Shown here: positions 39,101 to 47,468 of the stretch, in pieces | How the letters are laid out: every line of letters begins with the position of its first letter | Numbering within the stretch: position 1 is the first letter of the stretch | DNA from: JANQRV01 sp964533785 | GTDB lineage: Bacteria > Bacteroidota > Bacteroidia > Chitinophagales > Saprospiraceae | NCBI GenBank assembly: GCA_964533785.1 | Contig: CAZHNG010000003.1 | Span: forward strand, 1-54,423 | Direction: 5' to 3' | Length of the DNA: 54,423 nt | Program-made: the position numbers and the translations under genes | The notes under the pieces: model-generated | The model's input: the letters and a program-made list of their open reading frames with translations, nothing else | Database searches by the model: none | What the model was told of the DNA's origin: nothing

Positions 39101-39458
39101 CGTTTATTTGGAGAACCTAGGGAATGGCCAGTTTCGGGTTTGCTCCTTACCGAATGAAGCCCAGTTATCGTCAGTTAATGCTATCCTTGCCGAAGATTTC
39201 GATCAGGACGGTAACCTCGATCTACTTTTGGCGGGCAACCTGTTCGTTTCTGAAGTCGAAACCCCACGAAATGACGCCGGCGTCGGGCTTTTATTGAAGG
39301 GTGACGGGAAAGGCAATTTTGAGCCTATCTCGCCAACACAGAGTGGCATATATTTACCGTACGACGTAAAAAAGGCAGCCACTTTCAAAACGAATACAGG
39401 AGAACCAATAGTTGTAGTGGTTTCAAATAATGAAAAAGTAGTGGTTTTAGGTTTTTGA
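36120..39458 (+). CDS. CRTAC1-like FG-GAP/VCBS repeat protein with ASPIC/UnbV domain, paralog
   Basis: 1112 aa, clear paralog of the previous gene in length and domain order. Signal peptide 1-19 (LSMMRAQ). Repeats such as DFNRDGRPD, DINNDGWED and DFDNDGDLD; the UnbV-like segment IAHFGVGAIEKVHSVTITWW (about 563-582). Both paralogs share the late motif LF(A/V)SEVETPRNDAGVG. The tandem pair suggests duplication, then divergence, perhaps to bind two ligands delivered to the same SusC/D system. 107 bp separate the two genes. Confidence 0.9.
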   Translation: MKRALIFMSCLVGLSMMRAQSTLFTLLKPKDTGIEFKNEIVDTKEHNILIYSNYYGGAGVGVGDFNRDGRPDLYFAGNQVADRLYYNIGDFQFEDVTDQAGILDRGGWSSGVAVADINNDGWEDIYVSKELYDDRPDLRKNELYINNGDGTFSEMAAEYGVDSDARTRHALFFDYDKDGWLDLYLLNHPPNAGNYSNYLGVDENLEEFASRLYRNDGAGKFIDVSVETGTLRNGYPNSASAVDFNNDGWADLYVANDFAKPDWLFLNNGDGTFTNVIDSVARHISFFSMGVDAADINNDGWNDIMVLDMQAEDNFRIKSNMSGMDPLAFWKVFNDGGHYQYMFNVLQLNQGKGATTSLAFSDIAQMAGVSSTDWSWSNLITDFDNDGWKDLFITNGLLRDIRNTDSDKNMAKHVQKVINEFIKANPQAGQVSIWDILDLEKALEIIPSVPLHNYAYKNNGDLTFTKVIDEWGFNRETFSNGSAYADFDGDGDLDLAVNNINETAFIYRNHSETSSGKNFLRIKATDKQSNRSPFGVKVQVCMDDEHCQWYEFTNVRGMYSTSEQIAHFGVGAIEKVHSVTITWWDGQQTVLQDVPTNQLLTVDYSDVAMSASRQKNSEPPLFREITHQIGIDYHHRENEFDDFEKQVLLPHKMSQFGPAMAVGDVNNDGREDLFIGGAAGFPARFYIQGDQGYRSIRLNSFAVDAAYEDIDAAFFDYDGDGDQDLYVVSGGNAHPAHSEMYFDRLYENNGTGVMTRKDGILPRLTESGSCVRPYDFDNDGDLDLFVGGRHLPWQYPSPTTSRILENQEGVFKDVTTDRAPQLMELGMVTDALWMDYDGDAMEDLVIVGEWMPITIFKQTAQRTFEKMEPATAGLDGTEGWWFSIAAADMDGDGDNDLIAGNLGLNYKYKATDEEPFEVYYHDFDENGSHDIVLSYYNYGKKYPLRGRSCSSQQVPMLQDKFPTYDLFAEADLETVYEPNALKKALHYHAATFASVYLENLGNGQFRVCSLPNEAQLSSVNAILAEDFDQDGNLDLLLAGNLFVSEVETPRNDAGVGLLLKGDGKGNFEPISPTQSGIYLPYDVKKAATFKTNTGEPIVVVVSNNEKVVVLGF

Positions 39459-39483
39459 GTTCGAGATGACCAAGGAGGTGTTA

Positions 39484-41012
39484 TTATTTTTCAGGATTTT
39501 TATCTCTCTTTTGCCGATAAATTCCATCATAATTGCTTCCCTGATAAGCTCCCCATTGAATTGGCTTTTGAATTGAAAATTGTGTGGCGATCCGTTTTAT
39601 TTTTATTCCATCAAAGGCATAGGTATGGCGAAGGTTGTCACCGTGGCAATAGAGAATATCCAGGCGGCCGTCATGATCCAGATCTCCAACCCAGGGAGTT
39701 GAGGAAAGATTGTTACCCTCAAAAGTATCTCCGAATTGTAGCCACTGCCCACTTTTAAAATCAGCTACGGCAAGCATATTATAGAAGTACTTTAAATAAC
39801 CATCCCGGATTTCCTGAATGTTGACGCTCATGAGGACTTCATCTTTGCCATCACCATCATAATCGAAGGCTACCGGGCTGGTCATCTGGTAATACCCCAG
39901 GGAATCGGTGAATTCTATCTTGCCAGTACGGCCATTGATCATGTGTTGCCAGTTCCAATCCAGTTTGGGCCAAACGCCGCGGGCGAAGGTGAGGAAAAAG
40001 TCGGGAATGCTGTCAGAAGTAAACTGCCCGATAGCTATTGAACTATAACATTCCGTATTAGGTACTTCAACTTCCCATAGTTGTTCGTGACCGTTGCCGT
40101 CGTAGGCAAGCAGGCGNNNNNNNNNNGTCCATCGACAGAACAGGTAAATATATCCGTAATGCCGTCTTCTGTCACATCTACCCGAACGGCAGGGCCAATA
40201 TAGCCTTTGCTCTTACTGCTATCCAGTAATTTGGCCCCGGAAAGATCGCCTTTCATAATATCGGATAGGTTGCCAATGTAGAGGTTGCCACCTACTGTCT
40301 CGCCACCTGTTCCGAAAAGCACTTCATGATCTTTTCCATCCGGTGTTTCCGCTACGGTAACGGACATGTAGATCTCCTTGCCGTCTGGCATTTCGGCATG
40401 AGCCAGCAGGCTACCATCAATGGAACTGAGTACGACCAGGTAGCCGGGCGGACGTTTGGTATCATAAGGTTCAACCATAACATCACCACCGTTGGAAACC
40501 AGAATATCTGGTAGGCCATCCCCATCCTGATCGGGAATAAATTGGGGATTATAGAAATTATACCACCGGAGTTTTTCTCCATTCTTTCCTCGGGTCTTGG
40601 GGGAAAAACGCCAAACAACCGCTCCTGTGGCGCCGTTAACAGCAATCAATTCGGCTGAGCGTCCTCCGATGAAGACTTCGGCAATGCCATCGCCGGTTAT
40701 ATCAAGGAACATGGCTGATCCAAAGACTTGGTCTTTGGCCGGAACTTTCCAAAGGAGTTCGCCGGTTTTGCCATCCAGGGCGATCACTGCAGAGTCGCAG
40801 GGCTGGAATTCTAACCGGCCGGCGCCGAAAACAATATCCTCTGTTCCGTCCTGGTTGAGGTCGGTTACCCGAGGAGAAGAGAAGGTGCCGACACCCGGTA
40901 TCTTTTTGGTCCAGGATTTTTGAGCAAGGAGTTGGTCTCCCACCCCGGTAAAGCTAAGGAGACAGGTTATGGATAAAAGACGGAAGAGCAGCTGAGTAAA
41001 AGTTTGGCTCAT
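39484..41012 (-). CDS. Secreted FG-GAP/PQQ-like beta-propeller protein (gene broken by assembly gap)
   Basis: One gene interrupted by ten Ns at 40117-40126. N-terminal part: signal peptide (ATG 41012, MSQTFTQLLFRLLSI), DLNQDGTED, VIALDGKTGELLWKV, FLDITGDGIAEVFI and VNGATGAVVWRF, PQQ-like propeller blades. After the gap, in another frame as written, the sequence resumes as LLAYDGNGHEQLWEVEV, then TSPVAFDYDGDGKDEVLM and WVGDLDHDGRLDILY. The frame change shows the ten Ns are a placeholder of unknown length, not a real frameshift. Length about 510 aa plus missing residues. It converges on the CRTAC1-like paralog, with 25 bp between their ends. Probably a surface binding protein. Confidence 0.8.
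40117..40126. other. Assembly gap (10 N)
   Basis: Ten unknown bases inside the FG-GAP/PQQ-like gene; the true size is undetermined. Confidence 0.99.
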
Positions 41013-41039
41013 GAATATAAATTGTTTGACAGCTATCAA

Positions 41040-41393
41040 TTATGCTCCGAAGTAGAAGTCTCACATGATACCGTTTATCCATTTATCTTGGTGACTTTTT
41101 TTGCTTTCTCTCAGGAGAAAGACACTATCTTCGAAGCATTCTTATTACCAAAACTAACAAAATATTGAGGATCTATACCAGGTTATTTTTGATCAATTTG
41201 GTGGTTTAAATTTAAACTGTCGAGGGTTTCTGCATTCAATTTCTTCAGAAAAGAGGCTTCCCGAACATAACGGTTGAGTAGAGAGGTGCTTTCGGTGAAC
41301 CGCAAGCACTTTCCGGTGAAAAATTTCTAAGTTTCGGGGTTGCTCACCAAGAGATTCTAGATTTGGATAAGCTTCTTGCCCTTTTGGAATAAA
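41040..41393. other. Intergenic region before the tRNA terminator
   Basis: AT-rich; contains a short hairpin CTTTCTCTCAGGAGAAAG (41112-41129) and no convincing ORF. I see nothing else. Confidence 0.5.
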
Positions 41394-41423
41394 AAAAGCC
41401 CGCAACTTGCGTTGCGGGCTTTT
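41394..41423 (-). terminator. Rho-independent terminator of the tRNA transcript
   Basis: Stem AAAAGCCCGCAAC/GTTGCGGGCTTTT with a 4-nt loop, followed on the minus strand by a T run. It begins directly after the tRNA 3' end. Confidence 0.9.
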
Positions 41424-41424
41424 G

Positions 41425-41498
41425 TGGTCCCACAAGGGCTCGAACCTTGGACCCCCTGATTATGAGTCAGGTGCTCTAACCAACTGAGCTATGGGACC
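41425..41498 (-). tRNA. tRNA-Met (anticodon CAT), elongator-like
   Basis: 74 nt, cloverleaf intact: acceptor GGTCCCA/TGGGACC, D stem GCTC/GAGC, anticodon arm CCTGA-CTCATAA-TCAGG, T arm CAAGG-TTCGAGC-CCTTG, discriminator A. CCA is not encoded. The anticodon stem lacks the three G-C pairs of initiator tRNA, so it is an elongator Met tRNA. A lysidine-modified Ile(CAU) tRNA cannot be excluded. Its first base is the last base of the adjacent GIY-YIG stop codon. Confidence 0.93.
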
Positions 41499-41819
41499 TA
41501 TTTTTCTAAAAATCTATTCAACAACTTCTCCCGCATTTCGGGATATAATTTTAAGTTTTCGACATATTTTCTACTTTTCATCTTTTTAATGTGCGTTTCT
41601 ATTCCTCGACTTTGAAATCGTGATAGGCATTCAATAACTAAAAAAAGTTCCCAAGGTATACCTTTTTTGGTGTAACTAATTTTCATTGAAAGATGAATTG
41701 TGTTGTTCCAGCCTATCTTCAGGGGCTAATTCTGTATTACCTATGTAATATTTTTGGAGTTTATTACTCCAGAGGATATATACGTAGTAGGCATTCATAT
41801 AGAGTTAAGAGTATGTTTC
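41463..41819 (-). mobile_element. Candidate GIY-YIG element inserted at a tRNA anticodon
   Basis: On the minus strand: a 5' tRNA remnant ending CTGACTCA (41820-41827), a 21-nt spacer, a GIY-YIG nuclease reading frame (41798-41498, frameshifted) and then a complete tRNA whose first 36 nt repeat the remnant and whose CTGACTCA (41463-41470) continues into TAATCAGG. The simplest reading is an insertion between A and T of the CAT anticodon, with the element supplying a new 5' half so that a functional tRNA is restored. Segment length 357 bp. Confidence 0.55.
41498..41798 (-). pseudogene. GIY-YIG nuclease gene, frameshifted
   Basis: From ATG 41798: NAYYVYIL, KYYIGNT, RLEQHN are the GIY, YIG and Arg/His motifs of the small (80-90 aa) Bacteroidota GIY-YIG family. 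The frame stops at TAG 41676-41678 after SSFNEN. A +1 frame (from 41686) continues without loss: SYTKKGIPWELFLVIE, then GIETHIKKMKSRKYVENLK and YPEMREKLLNRF, with the catalytic-type Glu in IETHIKK. A one-base change would restore a full protein, so the inactivation is recent. Its stop overlaps the tRNA first base. Confidence 0.85.
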
Positions 41820-41867
41820 TGAGTCAGCCCCGATGGCTATCGGGGTAACCAACTGAGCTATGGGACC
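41820..41867 (-). repeat. Remnant 5' half of a tRNA with a hairpin replacing the D-stem 3' side
   Basis: Minus-strand GGTCCCATAGCTCAGTTGGTTA (41846-41867, written here as motif, identical to tRNA nt 1-22) is followed by CCCCGATAGCCATCGGGG (41828-41845) where the intact tRNA has GAGCAC, then by CTGACTCA (41820-41827), stopping inside the anticodon. A self-complementary hairpin has replaced six tRNA bases. Confidence 0.85.
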
Positions 41868-42042
41868 TTCCTTCTCAAGGACTGCAAATCTACATATTTT
41901 ATCAACAGCTTGCAAGTCTTTTTTAGAGGTTAGATGGAAGATGCCGGGCACCAGACTTGTTAACGGTAAAGGATACTTTTTGAAAAAAAAGAGAAGAAAC
42001 TGTAAACCTAAATATATCTACCCACTTTCTATCCAATCCCCC

Positions 42043-43263
42043 TCATACCAATGCTTCCCGCGCTGCCTTCATCGGAATACTAATACACTTTTTCTCCATA
42101 TAACTCATCACGCGTTCCAACAGATCCCGGCTGGATTCGTCGAGGGAATCAATTTCTTGGCGAAATACTTCCTGGATGGCTTTTTGTTTGACGGCTTTGA
42201 CTTCGGAAGGAATGACGCGAAGGGCCAGTTCAACTTCTCTTTGGCGCAGGATATTGCCGAACTTTTCGAGTTCTTGTTCTAGGATGTTTTGGGCGTGAAC
42301 TACTTCTCTCTCCCGGAAAGCCAGATTATCACTGGCTAAGGACTTCAGACCTTCGATCTCTATATAATGAACGGGAAATTGATTGATGACCGCCTTTTCT
42401 ACATTATGAGGAATAGCCAGATCGATGATCACTTTTTGATTTTTATCTTCACCGATCAATTTGCGGTAACGTCTGGCGCTAATAATGGGATCGTTGGAGC
42501 CGGTACAAACGATCATGCAGTCGAAACCATCTTGATACTCATCTAGCTGTTCCAGTTTGTAGGCCTGGCCGCCGGAAATTTCGACAACTTGCTCCGCTCT
42601 GGTCAACGTACGATTAAAAACGGAAATATTGTTGAACTGGTGCTTAGCCAAAAATTTGGCCACCAACTTATTGGTTTGTCCGGCACCGACTAATAATATT
42701 TTTGCCGTTTTAGGCAGATGAGTTTCCAGCAGCTTACGGATGGCCAGGGAAACAACGGATACTGGCTTTTCTCCGATTCTCGTATTGGCATAAACAGCTT
42801 TGGCTGCTACGATGGCTTGTTCGATCGTCATCCGGATCGTATCACCAGTTAAACCTTCTTTTTTGCATTTATCATATGCTTCCCGCAATTGCCTTAGAAT
42901 TTCACGTTCACCGATCACCAAAGAGTCAATAGAGGCTGCGACTTCTAATAAATGTTTGATTGCTGCTTGTCCCTGAAGCTGTAGAACGCTTTGATCGAAA
43001 TTTTCAATCAGGTTAGACGGCATATCAGGACGAACGAAATTAAAGAACTCACGGGCAAAATCGGGTACTAGTTCATTTTTATCAACGAACATGTATAAGA
43101 CCCGGTTGCAAGTAGACAGGTAATAGATTTCCGTTAGACCGAAGTTTTGTTTAATGTCCTGAAGGTCAGGCATTACTGCGTCATCCGAAACCACGAAGTG
43201 TTTGATATCCTTCAGGCTTATTGTTTTATGTGTAACAGAAATGATCTTTATCCTATCTAACAT
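42043..43263 (-). CDS. hemA: Glutamyl-tRNA reductase
   Basis: 406 aa from ATG 43263 (MLDRIKIISVTHKTIS). The longer frame starts at 43293 but lies across the candidate -7 box. It reduces glutamyl-tRNA to glutamate-1-semialdehyde with NADPH, the first step of C5 tetrapyrrole synthesis. Visible: catalytic Cys in YYLSTCNRVLY (about 45-55), SLVIGEREILRQLREAY, Rossmann motif ILLVGAGQTNKLVAKFL, and the C-terminal helical dimerisation domain. No hemC/hemD neighbour. Confidence 0.96.
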   Translation of the reverse strand: MLDRIKIISVTHKTISLKDIKHFVVSDDAVMPDLQDIKQNFGLTEIYYLSTCNRVLYMFVDKNELVPDFAREFFNFVRPDMPSNLIENFDQSVLQLQGQAAIKHLLEVAASIDSLVIGEREILRQLREAYDKCKKEGLTGDTIRMTIEQAIVAAKAVYANTRIGEKPVSVVSLAIRKLLETHLPKTAKILLVGAGQTNKLVAKFLAKHQFNNISVFNRTLTRAEQVVEISGGQAYKLEQLDEYQDGFDCMIVCTGSNDPIISARRYRKLIGEDKNQKVIIDLAIPHNVEKAVINQFPVHYIEIEGLKSLASDNLAFREREVVHAQNILEQELEKFGNILRQREVELALRVIPSEVKAVKQKAIQEVFRQEIDSLDESSRDLLERVMSYMEKKCISIPMKAAREALV

Positions 43264-43281
43264 TTTAATTTGTTTGTTAAA

Positions 43282-43289
43282 CAAAAATA
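43282..43289 (-). promoter_or_regulatory. Candidate -7 box for hemA (TATTTTTG)
   Basis: TATTTTTG on the minus strand, matching TAnnTTTG, 18 bp before the hemA ATG; transcription would begin near 43275. No perfect TTTG -33 box at the expected distance. Confidence 0.4.
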
Positions 43290-43370
43290 ACACAGCGCTT
43301 GAGATTCTATGTCACGTCTCTGTAAACAGAACGCTGATAAATACTAATTTAGAGAACTTCTAAATTGTGT

Positions 43371-45761
43371 TTATTTGATTTGTTTACCCTCTGCCGCATT
43401 GATAAACAAGGTGTTACCAATTTTTTCGTATCCTTTAAATACGTCTATTCCATCGTGTTTAAGGACTTCTTCACGTACTCCAATGATGGTTAAATCGGCA
43501 TCTTTTGACTTTTCGATGATCACATTCCGCGGTTCGATACCTCCTTTGTGAGGAATTACTTCGATGTTGTGCGGTGATATGGGCAATTGGCCGGCTTCGA
43601 TCAGTGAAAAAAGGCGTTGACGTTCATCGCTGCAAGTAGCTTCCGGGTAAATAGCGAAGATCTTGATCTGCCCCTCGCTCCACTCCTTATGCCCCAGAAT
43701 AATATAGGCCATCAGGATCATCAGGTTGGCGTTTTCAAAATCATTGACCGTCAGCCATACATGGATATTCTGTTTTAATCCATATCCTCTCTCGCTGCTA
43801 CCCAATATAACAACATCAAAATCGATGGATTTGATTAATTTGAAGTTGTCGACAATATTGTCCAGGTTATCGGGGGCGTGTTTGGAAAATTCGAGTAAAA
43901 GCAGGTTGTTTTCCGTACCCGTAATGCCTGGCAATTGGATCACCTGGGCAATAGCAGAGGTATAGGACGGGCTGATCAAGGTATCGATATAAATATTGCT
44001 GTGGCTTTTTTCCGCCATTTTGATCATCCGCTCTTTGGATTTCTTTGCTTCAACGTGGGTTTGTTTCGATAGGTAACCGTTGATCTTATGGATGTAGGTA
44101 CCAAAACCATAGCGCTGGGAGATCCACCGCAACAGGTCGAATGCTGCGAGCCGGTCGAAGGAATTTTCGGATATGCATACTGCGGAGGGGCGCCAACTTG
44201 CAGATTGTTCTTTTTCGGCTTTTTGGATAAAGACTTGCAATCGACGGCTCAATTGGAAAATTGCGCCCTGGAAAATAACAGCCAGGTTTTTCTTGTCTTT
44301 ATTGTAAGTACTCATGAGGATGTACAGGATCGTCATCAGTAACAATGCTAGTACAGCGTAACCGGAATTCATGAAAAACATCAAACCGAAACAAGCAATG
44401 GCACCGAATAAAGAGATGTACCAACGTGACCGGAAGGTGGGCCGGTAGGAAGGATCGGCGGCAAAATGCTGTAAAAAGGAGATTAAACACAAAGATCCGT
44501 AGGTGACCATGAAGAACATCGAGATGATCTCCGCAACGGCATCAAGCCCTCCCATCATGATAAAGGCGAAGGCGATGATGATGGTGATCAGCGTGGCATT
44601 GAAAGGCTCATCACTTTTTCCTTTACCTCTTGACAACCAATAGTTAATACTTTTTGTTGGGAGCAGCCGGTCTTTGGCAATAGCTTGCAAGGTTCTGGGG
44701 GCCACCAGGATAGAACCCAACGCTGAAGACATGGTTGCTGCCGCTAGTCCTACGGGAATCAGCCACCATCCTTGCCAGGCGATATCGGCCATGACGAGAC
44801 TGTCAGTGTTGGCAAGATCGGCGGGTGAAGCGGAAGAAGCTAATTTATAGGCGATAAATAAGTAAACGACCATTCCTACGATGGTGGCTGAAAGCGTACC
44901 TAAAGGAATGGATTTCCCTGGGTTTCTAAGGTCGCCTGACAATCCAACGCCGGCCGTCATTCCCGTAAAGGCGGGGAAAATGATGGCAAATACGGTGAAG
45001 AAACTAATGGGCAGGTTGCCGTTATTAGCCGGAACATTTTCGTCGATGGTGTCCGCCGGACCTAGTTGCGGTCCTGGATAATCTGTATTTTCATCGTATA
45101 GATTGACTGCGCTATCTTGCGTTTGGTTGCTCGCAACGTAGTCGTTCACAGTTGCAAAAATATTAATGTCGTTAGTAGCGGCATATTCTGTTTCGCCAAG
45201 GAAAAAAGCTACCAGGGATAAAAACAAGGTCGCTACTACCACGTAAAGGGCTTTGACTCCAAGATCAGCACCTTTAATGAGTACAATGGCCATTAATATA
45301 AATAATGCAGGAACACTGATGGTCTGCTTATGCTGTAAAAGCCACTCCAGGATAGGATGTATTTTATAGCTAGTCAGGATATACTGAAAAAGGGAAGAAA
45401 AAGCTTCTGCAAACGCAATGATGTAAAAAGCTACGCTAATGGCTTGCGAAAGGTACAAGGCAATGCCGATCGATGAACCGATGACGAGGCCAAAGGACCT
45501 GGAGATGATGTAATATTCTCCTCCACCTTCTACTTTTTGGTTGGTTGCGATTTCGGCAATCGCCATAGCAGTGGGTATTGTCACGGCATGTCCGATCAAC
45601 ACAATGGCGATCGTTCTCAGCAATCCTACATTGCCTACTGCAAAGCCGAAACGCAAAAACATCACTGCCCCCAGTATCGTTGATATTGCGGTAAAGAAAA
45701 CAGGTGCGGTTCCAAACTTCTGTGCTTTTTTCATTGGCCTAATGTATAATTTTTCTGCCAC
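43371..45761 (-). CDS. APC-superfamily permease resembling cation-chloride cotransporters
   Basis: 796 aa. A second start at 45734 (MKKAQKFGTAPVFF) is equally plausible. Twelve predicted transmembrane helices (about 20-470) with the substrate-site segment AISTILGAVMFLRFGFAVGN and a conserved VEGGGEYYIISRSFG. A long cytoplasmic C-terminal region of about 330 aa (from NKDKKNLAVIFQGAIFQLSR) resembles the SLC12/CCC cytosolic tail. Likely Na+/K+/Cl- or amino-acid related transport; ion specificity cannot be read. Its 5' leader contains a 47-nt near-perfect palindrome. Confidence 0.85.
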   Translation of the reverse strand: MAEKLYIRPMKKAQKFGTAPVFFTAISTILGAVMFLRFGFAVGNVGLLRTIAIVLIGHAVTIPTAMAIAEIATNQKVEGGGEYYIISRSFGLVIGSSIGIALYLSQAISVAFYIIAFAEAFSSLFQYILTSYKIHPILEWLLQHKQTISVPALFILMAIVLIKGADLGVKALYVVVATLFLSLVAFFLGETEYAATNDINIFATVNDYVASNQTQDSAVNLYDENTDYPGPQLGPADTIDENVPANNGNLPISFFTVFAIIFPAFTGMTAGVGLSGDLRNPGKSIPLGTLSATIVGMVVYLFIAYKLASSASPADLANTDSLVMADIAWQGWWLIPVGLAAATMSSALGSILVAPRTLQAIAKDRLLPTKSINYWLSRGKGKSDEPFNATLITIIIAFAFIMMGGLDAVAEIISMFFMVTYGSLCLISFLQHFAADPSYRPTFRSRWYISLFGAIACFGLMFFMNSGYAVLALLLMTILYILMSTYNKDKKNLAVIFQGAIFQLSRRLQVFIQKAEKEQSASWRPSAVCISENSFDRLAAFDLLRWISQRYGFGTYIHKINGYLSKQTHVEAKKSKERMIKMAEKSHSNIYIDTLISPSYTSAIAQVIQLPGITGTENNLLLLEFSKHAPDNLDNIVDNFKLIKSIDFDVVILGSSERGYGLKQNIHVWLTVNDFENANLMILMAYIILGHKEWSEGQIKIFAIYPEATCSDERQRLFSLIEAGQLPISPHNIEVIPHKGGIEPRNVIIEKSKDADLTIIGVREEVLKHDGIDVFKGYEKIGNTLFINAAEGKQIK

Positions 45762-45811
45762 AATTTCTTTGTACGGTTTAATATGCTTTCTGGTTCTTTG
45801 TGTTCGATAAA

Positions 45812-45858
45812 GAAATAAATCAGCGACGTTACTCCGAGCAACATCGCTGATTTATTTC
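45812..45858. repeat. 47-nt near-perfect palindrome in the permease/LytTR divergent region
   Basis: A 15-bp perfect outer stem GAAATAAATCAGCGA/TCGCTGATTTATTTC (45812-45826 and 45844-45858). The inner part GTTxCTC-C-GAGxAAC pairs too, with two mismatched positions. Centre at 45835. As RNA from the minus strand it would lie about 50-100 nt before the permease start. No T-run on either side, so it is not an obvious terminator. Confidence 0.85.
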
Positions 45859-45989
45859 ACTTATAAACTATACGCCTACACTTATAAGAAAGATTGAACC
45901 AACAGTTCGGTCTTTGTAAAATTTCTATAACTTAGTTGTATTATGACAAATTAAGTAGCGTTATAATTTCCTCAATTTTCCGTGTATCA

Positions 45990-46748
45990 ATGAGATCAGT
46001 TATTGTAGATAATGAACCCAATATCATTGCCGGCCTGCAGCGTCTATTGCAGCAGTACTGCCCTGGTATAGAGGTGATAGGAACAGCAGAAGATCTGAAT
46101 TCCGGGAAGCGGATCATTGAAAGAGAGCGCCCGGATTTACTCTTTCTTGATATTGAATTGGGGCATCATACCGGGATGGATTTGCTTAAACAGCTTCATT
46201 ATAAAGATTTTCAGCTCATTTTTATTACTGCTTACGACAAATACGCAGTGGAGGCTTTTAAATTCAGCGCTATCGACTATTTACTCAAGCCGATTGACCC
46301 GGATGACCTGACCGATGCGGTGAACAGATGCCGGGAGCAGTTTTTTCGTAATAACGACCTAGTGCGGCTGAATGTTTTGGTTGAAAATTTACAGCATTTA
46401 TCAACCAAGCCTCAGAAAATAGTGATAACGGACCGGGAAAATGTATTTGCGTTGGATCTGGAAAATATCCTTTACCTGCAAGCTGACGGTGCCTACACGC
46501 GCTTATTCACGAATATGCAGGAAGGTAGTATCTTCGCATCTAAAAACTTAAAACATTTTGAAACGCTCTTACAGGATGCTGGTTTCTATAGGGTACACCA
46601 CTCTTATCTCGCCAATTTGCTACACATGAAGCGATTCGACAAGCTGGAAAGCATCCTGGAATTTACTAATGACAAACAAATTCCTGTTTCTTCCAGGCGG
46701 AAAGATGGATTAATGCAGTTAATCAAGAACAAGTTGTTCCTGAATTGA
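45990..46748 (+). CDS. LytTR-family response regulator
   Basis: 252 aa from ATG 45990 (MRSVIVDNEPN); the longer frame from 45936 would add 18 non-family residues. Receiver domain 1-120: acidic DNE, phospho-Asp in LLFLDIELG (about 53), Thr in FITAYDKYAVEAF, Lys in YLLKPID. LytTR DNA-binding domain from about 140 (VFALDLENILYLQADGAYTR, then FYRVHHSYLANLLHMKRF). Bacteroidota regulators of this type work with a LytS/histidine-kinase partner, but none is adjacent, so it is an orphan. Divergent from the permease gene. Confidence 0.93.
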   Translation: MRSVIVDNEPNIIAGLQRLLQQYCPGIEVIGTAEDLNSGKRIIERERPDLLFLDIELGHHTGMDLLKQLHYKDFQLIFITAYDKYAVEAFKFSAIDYLLKPIDPDDLTDAVNRCREQFFRNNDLVRLNVLVENLQHLSTKPQKIVITDRENVFALDLENILYLQADGAYTRLFTNMQEGSIFASKNLKHFETLLQDAGFYRVHHSYLANLLHMKRFDKLESILEFTNDKQIPVSSRRKDGLMQLIKNKLFLN

Positions 46749-46973
46749 AAAACAAGGGAATAAAAATGGAGAATTAATAAAAGTTATCCTAAAATATGGA
46801 ATAACTTTTATTCATACTTGATCCCCAATACTTTAGAACAGGTTTTGTTGCGGGTTGCGCGTTCAATAACACACAACACACAACATTTTGATAACATGCG
46901 ATAAAAGAATGAAGTATTTGTTTTTACTCCCTTATCAAAAAATAAGAGATGACTCACGTTATTGCCCATTAAC

Positions 46974-47396
46974 TCAACCGCAATATCTATCGAATGCCAT
47001 TTTCAGATTTTCAGCGATGATCTCTGCCGAACGACCTTCAATGTGGTGCCTTTCAAGAAAATGAACCAACTCATTGTCTTTGAACAATGCGATTGAAGGA
47101 GAAGAAGGAGGATAGGGAAGCATATATTCTCTTGCTTTAGCCGTTGCCTCGAGGTCGACACCTGCGAAAACAGTGACCATTCTATCGGGCTTCACTTCGT
47201 GTTGAGCGGCCATTTTAGCGCCGGGACGTGCGTTGGCAGCTGCGCAACCGCAAACAGAGTTTACCACTACCAGCAAGGTGCCTTTATTATTGCCAATAAC
47301 CTCATCTACTTGCTCGACCGTGGTCAAAGCTTCAAAACCGTAATCTGTGAGGTCTTTAGCCATTCTTGTTGTAAGTTCTACTGGATACATACTCAT
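46974..47396 (-). CDS. Bacilliredoxin (BrxA/BrxB, YphP/YqiW family)
   Basis: 140 aa. The redox motif CGC in VVNSVCGCAAANARPG (about 48-63) is characteristic. VFAGVDLEATAKAREYM and LFKDNELVHFLERHHIEGR are also family features. It removes low-molecular-weight thiols from mixed disulfides, or has disulfide isomerase activity, in the cytoplasm. Separated from lysS by 72 bp on the same strand. Confidence 0.92.
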   Translation of the reverse strand: MSMYPVELTTRMAKDLTDYGFEALTTVEQVDEVIGNNKGTLLVVVNSVCGCAAANARPGAKMAAQHEVKPDRMVTVFAGVDLEATAKAREYMLPYPPSSPSIALFKDNELVHFLERHHIEGRSAEIIAENLKMAFDRYCG

Positions 47397-47468
47397 TACT
47401 AATCTATTTTGTTGATAGCAAATTAAAATGAATTCATGTTTGATTACAAATAGACCCGTCTTTTTGTT

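Noticed and set aside
40035..41039. Reading the FG-GAP/PQQ gene as two separate genes or a frameshifted pseudogene
   Set aside because: The break coincides with ten Ns; the second part continues the same repeat architecture in another frame, as expected for a gap of unknown length.
41193..41435. 80-codon minus-strand ORF before the tRNA
   Set aside because: Overlaps the terminator and tRNA 3' end; no protein-like features.
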